DNA of 7,525 bases from JAMCQB01 sp947085305. Its GTDB lineage: Bacteria; Nitrospirota; Thermodesulfovibrionia; Thermodesulfovibrionales; UBA9159. Below the pieces are notes generated by a model, which saw nothing but the letters and a program-made list of their open reading frames with translations, was not told the origin of the DNA and ran no database searches. This document shows, one piece after another, positions 1-4,509 of the stretch. Every line of letters begins with the position of its first letter. Positions within the stretch are counted from its first letter, which is position 1. Made by a program: the position numbers and the translations under genes. The stretch covers positions 1 through 7,525 of the forward strand of contig CAMTVV010000138.1 of NCBI GenBank assembly GCA_947085305.1, in the 5' to 3' direction.

Positions 1-2
1 AT

Positions 3-227
3 ATCGATTATTGTTTACGAATATGGCAAGCAGGATATAAGGTTGTATATAACCCGAATGCCGTGATACTTCATGATGAACAAAGAATAACAAAAAAAAG
101 AATATTTTCCAGAAGCACATTAGAGCACATTAAGGGCTTAGCATATTACTTCTTAAAGCATAGGTATCTATTTTCAAGAGATAAGTTATACGGAACAATC
201 CTTAAAAATACTCATCAGAAGAGATAG
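3..227 (+). CDS. Family 2 glycosyltransferase, C-terminal fragment (5' end outside window)
   Basis: The window opens inside this gene; 74 residues and the TAG stop are present. The first residues, DYCLRIWQAGYKVVYNP followed by AVILH, match the end of the GT-A fold in GT2 enzymes of the rhamnosyltransferase (WbbL-like) type. In that family an acidic-D-C-x-R block is followed by a G-[WY]-x-[IV]-x-Y-x-P-x-A-x-[IV]-x-H strand. The tail (KRIFSRSTLEHIKGLAYYF, then LKHRYLFSR) resembles the basic helices that often end these cytoplasmic enzymes at the membrane face. The likely role is adding a sugar to a lipid-linked polysaccharide unit; donor and acceptor cannot be read from this piece. Codon use is visibly more AT-rich than in the EPS genes downstream, as is common for exchanged glycosyltransferases. 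The family call is fairly secure, the substrate unknown. Confidence 0.75.
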   Translation: MDYCLRIWQAGYKVVYNPNAVILHDEQRITKKRIFSRSTLEHIKGLAYYFLKHRYLFSRDKLYGTILKNTHQKR

Positions 228-245
228 AGAAGTAGTCTGTCTTAG

Positions 246-269
246 GTGTCAGGTCTTGACATTTGACAT
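246..269. repeat. Short REP-like motif: hairpin plus doubled heptamer
   Basis: In the 120-bp gap between two EPS genes, TGTCA (247-251) and TGACA (257-261) form an inverted repeat around GGTCT. The unit TTGACAT then occurs twice in tandem (256-262 and 263-269). From memory, similar TGTCAGGTCTTGACA sequences recur in environmental bacterial genomes near REP-associated or IS200-like transposases, but no transposase is present here. The two TTGACA hexamers also look like -35 boxes, but no -10 box sits at a suitable distance. The rest of 228-347 holds no gene, and I see no convincing promoter for the next gene. Confidence 0.4.
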
Positions 270-347
270 TACTAAATTCAAATAGCTCCACATCCCAATT
301 TCCCCTATCGTGCGTTCGGGAAGATGACGTGGAATCTCTCAATATAA

Positions 348-1706
348 ATGCGCCGCTCTAATAAGACATTCGCCCTCTTTGTCATAGACGCACTTCTTAT
401 CATCTTTTCCACCTATCTGTCTGTTGCTGTCAGACTGAAATACGTTAACGTACTCGATGTTTACACCGGCGCAACGCTGTTCATGGTGCTGACCTATCTC
501 CTCAGCTTCTACGTTTTCGATATTTACAACCCCGGCTACAGATTCAAGAGCGCCGCATATCTTGCCCGTTTCCTGCTCGCCATTGGAGCGGCTACCGCGC
601 TTGTGGCCATCGTTTTTTACCTTTTCCCGCAATGGAAGTTCGGCAGGGGCATCCTGCTCATCAATACGGTCTTAATCGCCGGGTTCACTTATTCATGGAG
701 GCTCCTCTACGAGGGCGCCTTTGCTTTTGTCGAAAAGCCGAAGAGGGTTGTCATCGTAGGCGCGGGATACGCGGGCGAGACAATTCTCAATGTCTTGCGC
801 GAAAACAGGAATTTCTCAGTGAAGGGCTTTCTCGATGACGATCCCGCACTGCAGAAACAGGCGAATCCGCAGCCGGTGCTCGGCAAGACCGGCCTTCTTT
901 TCGATATGATCAGGGGTGATGAGGTGGACGGGATCGTTATGGCTATTACTCATGATAAAAGTCCGGAGATACTGAAGGCTCTGATCCAGGCAAAAATGCG
1001 GGGCGTGGAGATATATAATATGGCAGCCCTTCATGAGGAATTGACAGGAAAGCTTCCGGTCCTTCACCTGAGCGACGGCTGGATGGCCTATACGCCTTTT
1101 CATGGGACGATGCGAGGTCTCTATACGATGCACGTAAAGAGGCTTCTTGATATCTGTCTTTCCGCTGCGGGATTGCTCCTGTCGTTGCCGCTTTCCCTGC
1201 CGGCTGCCGCCGCGATTAAGCTTGACTCGAAAGGGCCGGTTCTTTTCAGGCAAAAGAGAGTGGGGTATGACGGACAGGTTTTCGAGCTGCTGAAGTTTCG
1301 TTCGATGACAGCGGATGCGGAAACGGCTGGTCCAGTATGGGCCACAGCTAATGATTCGCGCGTGACGAGGGTAGGCCGGATTATGCGAAAAACCCGGATT
1401 GATGAAATCCCTCAGATGTGGAATGTCCTGAAGGGCGATATGAGCTTTATCGGGCCGCGGCCGGAGCGTCCTGAATTTGTCGAAAAACTGAAAGAGGAGA
1501 TACCTTTCTACTTCTTCAGGCATGCTGTGAAGCCCGGGATTACTGGTTGGGCGCAGGTGAATTTTCGCTACGGCGCGTCAAAGGAAGACGCGATCGAAAA
1601 ACTTCAGTACGATCTTTACTATATCAAGAATCTCTCGGCGTATCTTGACGTTCTTATCCTGTTGAAGACCATAAAGGTAGTGCTCTTCGGGAAAGGGGCG
1701 CGATAG
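348..1706 (+). CDS. Undecaprenyl-phosphate sugar-1-phosphate transferase (initiating EPS sugar transferase)
   Basis: This 452-residue protein has the full polyprenyl-phosphate hexose-1-phosphate transferase layout (WcaJ/PssY class). Four hydrophobic segments span about residues 8-28, 40-58, 71-93 and 101-120. A Rossmann-like CoA_binding_3 domain starts at KRVVIVGAGYAGE (132-144). A membrane segment or re-entrant hairpin (265-290) leads into the PF02397 catalytic domain. Visible catalytic-domain motifs are FRQKRVG (300-306), LKFRSM (315-320), the D352-E353 pair in RIDEIPQMWNV, FIGPRP (367-372) and PGITGWAQVN (396-405). Known members transfer a sugar phosphate from a nucleotide sugar to undecaprenyl phosphate at the inner membrane, starting the repeat unit. 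The sequence resembles the sugar transferases of PEP-CTERM/exosortase EPS loci, but no exosortase is in the window. The ATG lies next to the first hydrophobic segment; no clear Shine-Dalgarno precedes it, so the start is moderately certain. Confidence 0.93.
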   Translation: MRRSNKTFALFVIDALLIIFSTYLSVAVRLKYVNVLDVYTGATLFMVLTYLLSFYVFDIYNPGYRFKSAAYLARFLLAIGAATALVAIVFYLFPQWKFGRGILLINTVLIAGFTYSWRLLYEGAFAFVEKPKRVVIVGAGYAGETILNVLRENRNFSVKGFLDDDPALQKQANPQPVLGKTGLLFDMIRGDEVDGIVMAITHDKSPEILKALIQAKMRGVEIYNMAALHEELTGKLPVLHLSDGWMAYTPFHGTMRGLYTMHVKRLLDICLSAAGLLLSLPLSLPAAAAIKLDSKGPVLFRQKRVGYDGQVFELLKFRSMTADAETAGPVWATANDSRVTRVGRIMRKTRIDEIPQMWNVLKGDMSFIGPRPERPEFVEKLKEEIPFYFFRHAVKPGITGWAQVNFRYGASKEDAIEKLQYDLYYIKNLSAYLDVLILLKTIKVVLFGKGAR

Positions 1707-1710
1707 TTCG

Positions 1711-1745
1711 TAAGTAGTAAGTAGTAAGTAGTAAGTAGTAAGTAG
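1711..1745. repeat. Tandem heptamer array, (TAAGTAG)x5
   Basis: Five perfect head-to-tail copies of TAAGTAG begin four bases after the sugar transferase stop codon. Because the period is 7, the array places TAA or TAG in all three + strand frames within 21 bp, so it acts as a universal translational stop on that strand. The minus strand (CTACTTA units) has no stop codon in any frame. The perfection of the copies suggests recent or ongoing expansion by slippage. Its function is unknown. Confidence 0.95.
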
Positions 1746-1750
1746 TGAAG

Positions 1751-1778
1751 ACGCCTTACGCCTCACGCCTTACGCTCA
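1751..1778. repeat. Second heptamer array, ACGCCTY units (4 copies)
   Basis: Only five bases after the TAAGTAG array come ACGCCTT, ACGCCTC, ACGCCTT and a diverged ACGCTCA. The period is again 7 but the unit is unrelated in sequence. The alternating T/C final base suggests expansion as a 14-bp double unit. The remaining bases to 1790 contain nothing recognisable. Confidence 0.85.
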
Positions 1779-1791
1779 AGGGGCACGGCGC

Positions 1792-1872
1792 ATGGAGGAG
1801 CAAAAGAGGGTGAAACTGAATAAACTAAAGAAACTTGATAACCCAAATGTTTTCATTCAGAAAATGATATAA
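1792..1872 (+). CDS. Possible 26-residue small ORF, unrecognised
   Basis: An ATG opens a 26-codon lysine-rich frame (MEEQKRVKLNKLKKLDNP..., ending IQKMI) that stops just before the DUF433 gene. There is no good ribosome binding site and I recognise no family. Its stop codon overlaps the extended -10 box proposed for the next gene. It may be chance coding potential in an intergenic region; it is listed because it is the only open frame here. Confidence 0.12.
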   Translation: MEEQKRVKLNKLKKLDNPNVFIQKMI

Positions 1873-1873
1873 T
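1865..1873 (+). promoter_or_regulatory. Extended -10 promoter for the DUF433 gene
   Basis: TGATATAAT is a perfect extended -10 element (TGN plus TATAAT). No -35 hexamer is found 16-18 bp upstream, which fits extended -10 promoters. It would start transcription near 1880, about 16-19 nt before the start codon. Confidence 0.5.
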
Positions 1874-1898
1874 TGATTTTAGATCGAGGTGAATAGTG

Positions 1899-2129
1899 AT
1901 GACTTTGTTGGATCGTATCGAGCTTAACCCGAGAGTGTGTAATGGAAGGCCGGTAATCAAGGGAGCCAGGATCCCGGTATCGGTTATTATCGAGCAGATT
2001 TCGGAAGGGGAATCCTGGCAAAGTATCCTCGAAGGCTATCCGGAATTGACAAGGGAAGATATACAGGCGGCCTTGCAACATGCCAGGGCATCCCTTGATC
2101 ATTCCGATCTCGAAGCTATTGGCACCTGA
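1899..2129 (+). CDS. DUF433 family protein, antitoxin-like
   Basis: This 76-residue protein is a typical DUF433 member. The hallmark NPRVCNGRPVIKGARIPV (residues 10-27) is followed by a helical C-terminal half (VIIEQISEGESW, ILEGYPELTREDIQAALQHA), which in this family forms a winged-helix/HTH-like DNA-binding fold. DUF433 genes are commonly paired with a downstream DUF5615 PIN-like protein in TA-like modules, and such a gene is present here in damaged form. GAGGTG at 1886-1891 sits 7 nt before ATG 1899; an in-frame GTG at 1896 would add one residue but leaves only 4 nt. The gene is complete, so it would be an orphan antitoxin-like protein if the partner is dead. Family confidence is high; function is inferred from family pairing. 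Confidence 0.88.
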   Translation: MTLLDRIELNPRVCNGRPVIKGARIPVSVIIEQISEGESWQSILEGYPELTREDIQAALQHARASLDHSDLEAIGT

Positions 2130-2327
2130 GGCGTTCAAGCTTTATTTGGATCAAATGTTCAGGTCAGCAGGCATCCCGGCGTAATACGTCTTAAGGTTTA
2201 TCCAGCAATGTCAAAAAAAGTTATAGAACTGCTTTTGCCGTTTTTGCGCCTTCATACTCAAGAACAATTAAAAGACCATCTTGTCATTCTATCGGCGAAG
2301 CGCGCAAAATGGATTCTCACGGGGTGA
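2119..2327 (+). pseudogene. DUF5615 PIN-like toxin, internally deleted remnant
   Basis: Two parts of one DUF5615-like protein lie in different frames. The N-terminal piece, readable from TTG 2119 and overlapping the DUF433 stop region, gives APEAFKLYLDQMFRSAG and stops at TAA 2182-2184. The typical N-terminal K-[LIF]-x-[LI]-D strand carries the first catalytic-type aspartate. In another frame, 2172-2327 gives HPGVIRLKVYPAMSKK, IELLLPFLRLHTQEQLKDH and LVILSAKRAKWI, which fits the family's C-terminal [PR]-G-[VI]-[IL]-x-L-x-[VL] strand and following helices. About 60 central residues, including the block with the second acidic site, are missing at the join near 2165-2175, and the frame shifts there. 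Intact members are about 110-125 residues, so no functional protein is expected. Position right after DUF433 supports the identification. Confidence 0.7.
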
Positions 2328-2337
2328 GAAGGAAAGG

Positions 2338-2448
2338 GATGAGCGGTTTATTCCTCACGTTATTGAGGCTGAATATTTAAAAGGAGTCAGTATAAAGAAG
2401 GATAGGGTCAAGTCTATCAATATAAGAAAACGTATGATATGGGTCTAA
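2338..2448 (+). pseudogene. Possible DUF2442-like gene fragment
   Basis: An open frame without a proper start reads DERFIPHVIEAEYLKGV and continues with lysine/arginine-rich residues to TAA at 2446-2448. The PHVIEAEYLKDY-like opening is typical of the N terminus of DUF2442 proteins, small proteins often found beside DUF4160 in TA-like pairs. After about 15 residues the resemblance stops, so this would be a remnant of a few dozen codons. Its end overlaps the proposed VanZ-like start by 10 nt. The match is short and from memory. Confidence 0.3.
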
Positions 2449-2810
2449 TGGGGAGGGAGTCTTATTTAGTGGCGCACAGGCCGCTTGGTGTTTGGGGGTT
2501 CTGGCTTGCCGTATTGACTGTCGGTGTGCTGACAGTTCTCCCAACCGACATGCTGCCAACTGGAGCATTTGATTTTTGGGACAAGGCTCAGCATGCAATT
2601 GCATTTGGCATCTTATCCTTTTTAGGTTTGATCGCGTATCCCAAGAGACACAACGAGGTTATATTCGGACTAATCCTCTACGGTGGGTTGATTGAAGTTG
2701 TGCAGGCTTTTATCCCGTGGCGAAGTTGCGAAATATTGGACTTTCTGGCGGATGTCTGCGGGGTTATTGTCATAGCGATGATTTTGCAGTTGAGTCGAAT
2801 GAGGCTCTGA
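2439..2810 (+). CDS. VanZ-like family membrane protein
   Basis: The 123-residue hydrophobic protein carries the VanZ-like signature. A first membrane segment (about residues 16-36) is followed by FWDKAQHAIAFGILSFLGL (46-64), with the conserved D-K-x-x-H-x-x-x-F. A third segment contains YGGLIEVVQAFIPWR (80-94), with the G-x-x-[IV]-E-x-x-Q-x-[FL]-x-x-x-R core. EILDFLADVCGVIVIAMIL (98-116) matches the D-[FLIV]-x-A-[ND]-x-x-G last helix. VanZ itself affects teicoplanin resistance; the role of the wider family is unclear, and short VanZ-like proteins are frequent in EPS/exosortase loci. ATG 2439 has no ribosome binding site. In-frame GTG 2469 (codon 11) lies 9 nt after GGGAGGGAG (2451-2459) and may be the real start, giving 113 residues. 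Confidence 0.82.
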   Translation: MGLMGRESYLVAHRPLGVWGFWLAVLTVGVLTVLPTDMLPTGAFDFWDKAQHAIAFGILSFLGLIAYPKRHNEVIFGLILYGGLIEVVQAFIPWRSCEILDFLADVCGVIVIAMILQLSRMRL

Positions 2811-2936
2811 TATGCTGTTTCCTCACGGGAGCAGCTTGAGGTGAGAATAAGGAGCGGTGATCTCCCCGAACATCCGGCCTGGGAAGAACAGACTGAGAGA
2901 TTGCCGGACTGCGTGACTGTTTCTTCCGGATTTTAG
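2811..2936 (+). other. Open 41-codon stretch after the VanZ-like stop, unrecognised
   Basis: In the same frame as the VanZ-like gene, directly after its TGA, an open frame reads YAVSSREQLEVRIRSGD, then LPEHPAWEEQTERL, and ends at TAG 2934-2936. It has no start codon of its own. Its composition looks protein-like, but I cannot name a family. It may be the relic of a small accessory gene, or chance. The next bases to about 3050 contain one copy of the 18-bp repeat and no gene. Confidence 0.15.
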
Positions 2937-2966
2937 AGGGCTGTCGAATTTGCAGATTGCAGGTCT

Positions 2967-2984
2967 TTGCAATATAACTCTTTT
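2967..2984. repeat. 18-bp direct repeat, left copy
   Basis: TTGCAATATAACTCTTTT occurs here and, identically, at 4954-4971 in the same orientation, about 2 kb apart. The sequence just upstream is also similar in the two copies (an AGAT...TAGG/CAGG stretch). The left copy lies about 100 bp before the MNT gene. The two copies enclose the MNT, HEPN-remnant and RHH/PIN genes. Confidence 0.85.
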
Positions 2985-3049
2985 ACAATAAGAACTTCTG
3001 AGCGGATCAAGGTTCAGCCTAAAATTAAAACCGTGGAAATCGCGGGCTA

Positions 3050-3058
3050 TGTTATAAT
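3050..3058 (+). promoter_or_regulatory. Extended -10 promoter for the MNT gene
   Basis: TGTTATAAT (3050-3058) is a perfect extended -10 box 23 bp before the MNT start codon. No convincing -35 is seen at the usual distance. The resulting leader would be short and contain the AGGA ribosome binding site at 3073-3076, 5 nt before ATG 3082. Confidence 0.5.
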
Positions 3059-3081
3059 CCTCTTAGGAGATCAGGACTGTT

Positions 3082-3477
3082 ATGGATATTGCAGCAATGA
3101 AGGCGGAAGAGGATATATTTCATGAGTTAAGGGCTTTTCTCCTTGATGACGTTAATGTCCGGTTTGCCTTTATCTTTGGTTCATACGCAAGGGGTAAGCA
3201 GGACAGGAGAAGCGACCTTGATGTGGCGATCTATTTTAAAAGTCCTCCCAGCGGCATTGATCTATTGGGTCTTATAAATGTCCTTTCAGACATATCAGGG
3301 AGGGATGTTGATCTTGTGGCCTTGAACTCCGCATCACCCTTGCTCCGGCATCAGGTTATGAAGTACGGATTGCAGTTAGTTGTAAAGGACAGAGATGTTT
3401 ACACGCTGTTCAGGGAAAACACTATCGCTGATTACGACGAATATAAATATATTTCCGGGATGAATATTTATGATTGA
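3082..3477 (+). CDS. MNT-domain nucleotidyltransferase, MntA-type antitoxin
   Basis: This 131-residue protein has the minimal nucleotidyltransferase active site: G33-S34-Y35-A36-R37-G38, then D45-x-D47 in RSDLDVAIYF, and a third acidic residue D77 in RDVDLVAL. All metal-binding residues are present, so it should be catalytically competent. The C-terminal tail (TLFRENTIADYDEYKYISG) is typical of MntA proteins paired with HEPN toxins. In characterised type VII systems, MntA inactivates the HEPN ribonuclease HepT by AMPylating a tyrosine. Here the 3' end overlaps by 8 nt the start of a HepT-like frame that stops after 25 codons, so the enzyme appears to have lost its partner. An AGGA site and an extended -10 box precede ATG 3082; a second ATG at codon 6 is possible. 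Confidence 0.88.
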   Translation: MDIAAMKAEEDIFHELRAFLLDDVNVRFAFIFGSYARGKQDRRSDLDVAIYFKSPPSGIDLLGLINVLSDISGRDVDLVALNSASPLLRHQVMKYGLQLVVKDRDVYTLFRENTIADYDEYKYISGMNIYD

Positions 3478-3547
3478 CAAACCTTTAATCGAGAGAAAAC
3501 TGCGCAAAATCGAGGAGTTCGTAAAGGAGTTAAAAGGGGTGTTATGA
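3470..3547 (+). pseudogene. HepT-like HEPN toxin (DUF86 type), truncated after 25 codons
   Basis: ATG 3470 overlaps the end of the MNT gene by 8 nt, the normal arrangement for MNT-HEPN pairs. The product begins MIDKPLIERKLRKIEEFV, then KELKGVL, and stops at TGA 3545. The first 20 residues fit the opening helix of DUF86/HepT proteins, which are usually about 110-140 residues. The R-x4-6-H ribonuclease motif lies in the missing part, so no toxin activity is expected. The stop forms an ATGA overlap with another short HEPN-like start, suggesting that a deletion joined two modules. Confidence 0.6.
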
Positions 3548-3585
3548 TAAACGAGGATATGAGGCGTAGTGAAGACGCGCTGTAG
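3544..3585 (+). pseudogene. Second HEPN-like start (PF05168 type), 13 codons
   Basis: ATG 3544 overlaps the previous stop in an ATGA arrangement and reads MINEDMRRSEDAL before TAG 3583. This strongly resembles the first residues of PF05168 HEPN proteins (typically MINED-x-x-R-S-E-x-x-L followed by an A-x-x-L-L helix). That class of HEPN differs from the DUF86 type in the preceding frame. Only the start remains. The match is short but the position, overlap and sequence agree. It could be the 5' end of the toxin gene of a second, otherwise deleted MNT-HEPN module. Confidence 0.4.
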
Positions 3586-4017
3586 CCGGTTATTGTCGTC
3601 TGTTTAGGGGAAGGTCTTTTTCGAAGAAACCCTTGACAGACGGGGTCTTCCGGATGAACCCCTGTGGTAAATCTCTATTACCCTGACATTGTCTAATAAA
3701 TCATCCTGACATGCCGGGCTGCCAAGACTCACAAGGAGCCAAGACTTGTCTTCCTTACACCGAGGACCTTCTGTACCTTTTTCAGTCCGGAAACCTGTTG
3801 AATTGCCCGACAAGGTACTGAAAGAGCTGCGCGGCTCTTCCTTCGTCTTTGCGCTCCTCTTGGTCCCCTTAATGCGGTCGCTGTCGTTCAAAGTAGGCGC
3901 GGTGGGCAAGGGGACCGGAAGAGTTGTGTCTATTCCCCTTCTTGGCGCCGTTCTGCTTGAGAGGGACTTGATAGATTCCACCTCATTTTATAATATCGCA
4001 ATTTGTAATATCGTCCA
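3586..4017. other. 432-bp stretch with no recognisable gene
   Basis: Open frames exist on both strands: + strand from TTG 3746 to 4021, and - strand from 3981 down to 3604. They overlap each other, neither has a convincing start context, and neither translation resembles a family I know. A 9-bp direct repeat GCCAAGACT occurs at 3721-3729 and 3738-3746. An imperfect palindrome around TTCGAA lies at about 3611-3634. The stretch begins where the HEPN remnants end, so it may be decayed or inserted DNA. Confidence 0.5.
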
Positions 4018-4046
4018 TTGACATATCACATCATATGATGTATATT
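4018..4046 (+). promoter_or_regulatory. Promoter with palindromic operator-like spacer (RHH/PIN operon)
   Basis: TTGACA (4018-4023), a 17-bp spacer and TATATT (4041-4046) form a near-consensus sigma-70 type promoter. ACATCATATGATGT (4028-4041) is a perfect 14-bp palindrome filling most of the spacer and touching the -10 box. Ribbon-helix-helix antitoxins commonly repress their own operon by binding such palindromes, and the first gene downstream encodes an RHH protein. However, the start codon is more than 200 bp away, across a hairpin-rich element. AATAAT-N6-ATTATT (4061-4078) follows as a further inverted repeat. Confidence 0.55.
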
Positions 4047-4078
4047 AAACATAACGTCATAATAATTGTCGCATTATT

Positions 4079-4206
4079 TGTCATTCCCGTCTTGTCGGGA
4101 ATCTTTCCGACTCTTGTCCTCGCTTTGTCGAGGATCAGTTCGGAATCTTTCTGAAGGATTCTGGACAAGCCAGAATGACATTAATGAACGGACAAGCCGG
4201 CATGAC
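4079..4206. mobile_element. MITE/REP-like element made of repeated hairpin modules
   Basis: The core, 4079-4180, starts TGTCATTC and ends GAATGACA, a perfect 8-bp terminal inverted repeat that extends imperfectly to about 28 bp. It contains three stems. ATTCCCG/CGGGAAT has loop TCTTGT (4083-4102); TCCTCG/CGAGGA has loop CTTTGT (4117-4134) with an outer TTCCGA/TCGGAA pair (4105-4110, 4140-4145); ATTCTGG/CCAGAAT has loop ACAAG (4158-4176). A degenerate fourth module (CGG-ACAAG-CCG then GCATGACG) follows at 4189-4206. Stem sequences differ between modules while pairing is kept and the loops stay alike (CTTGT or its complement). No coding capacity is seen. Such elements are normally dispersed through a genome and moved by transposases elsewhere. 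Confidence 0.65.
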
Positions 4207-4208
4207 GG

Positions 4209-4234
4209 AACCATGCGATGTATGCGGCATGGTT
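4209..4234 (+). other. 8-bp perfect stem-loop before the antitoxin start
   Basis: AACCATGC (4209-4216) pairs perfectly with GCATGGTT (4227-4234) around a 10-nt loop. It lies 20 bp before the antitoxin ATG and has no following T-run, so it is not a standard terminator. It could limit ribosome access or form an operator half-site pair, or simply be the edge of the repeat element. Confidence 0.4.
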
Positions 4235-4254
4235 TAGGTCGCTATGCATAAATC

Positions 4255-4509
4255 ATGAGAAGCTTAAAGAAGAAACTAATTCAGATTTATATCGAGCCCG
4301 GCCAGGATAATCTGCTCGAAATTTTGTCCAAGAAAAGAGGTGTCTCAAAGGCTGCGATTATTCGGAGTGGTCTTGAGAAGTTTCTAAGGGAACTTCCCGT
4401 GGAGGAGGACCCCGCGATTGGGCTCATTGGTCTGGGAAGTTCAGGGAAAAGAGATATCGCCGAGAAACATGATCGCTATATTGCCCGACATGCTGCTTCC
4501 AGAAAATGA
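4255..4509 (+). CDS. Ribbon-helix-helix antitoxin, VapB-like
   Basis: The 84-residue protein begins with a basic strand (LKKKLIQIYIE, residues 4-14) followed by two helices (QDNLLEILSKKRG and SKAAIIRSGLEKFLREL), the standard ribbon-helix-helix DNA-binding fold. The C-terminal part contains DPAIGLIGLGSSGKRDIAE and KHDRYIARH, a segment characteristic of antitoxins paired with PIN toxins that probably wraps around the toxin active site. It overlaps the toxin gene by 4 bp (ATGA), indicating translational coupling. No Shine-Dalgarno is visible before ATG 4255; the start is chosen because it places the strand at the usual N-terminal position. The length is normal. It probably represses its own operon through the palindrome at 4028-4041. 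Confidence 0.85.
   Translation: MRSLKKKLIQIYIEPGQDNLLEILSKKRGVSKAAIIRSGLEKFLRELPVEEDPAIGLIGLGSSGKRDIAEKHDRYIARHAASRK

Noticed and set aside
256..291. TTGACA boxes at 256 and 263 as a promoter for the sugar transferase
   Set aside because: No -10-like hexamer occurs 16-18 bp downstream of either; they are better explained as the doubled TTGACAT repeat.
816..1523. 235-codon open frame on the minus strand inside the sugar transferase gene
   Set aside because: It lies opposite a gene with clear PF02397 motifs, and its translation has no domain character; it is a shadow frame.
1578..1766. Minus-strand open frame crossing the TAAGTAG array (repeated LLTTYYLLLTTY)
   Set aside because: It is open only because the heptamer has no stops on that strand; there is no start signal or family resemblance.
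2904..2936. CCGGA/TCCGG stem followed by ATTTT as a terminator
   Set aside because: The stem is only 5 bp with a 16-nt loop and the T-run is short, so it is too weak to call.
2937..2955. Possible sigma-54 promoter (GG...GC) before the left 18-bp repeat
   Set aside because: GG and GC are separated by 11 bases instead of the required 10, and the surrounding consensus is poor.
4079..4180. CRISPR array, suggested by repeated hairpins
   Set aside because: Units are not identical, orientation alternates, there are no regular unique spacers and no cas genes; a MITE/REP-like element fits better.
4066..4251. 61-codon + strand open frame across the hairpin element
   Set aside because: It is a TTG-start frame lying in a palindromic repeat, with no ribosome binding site or family resemblance.
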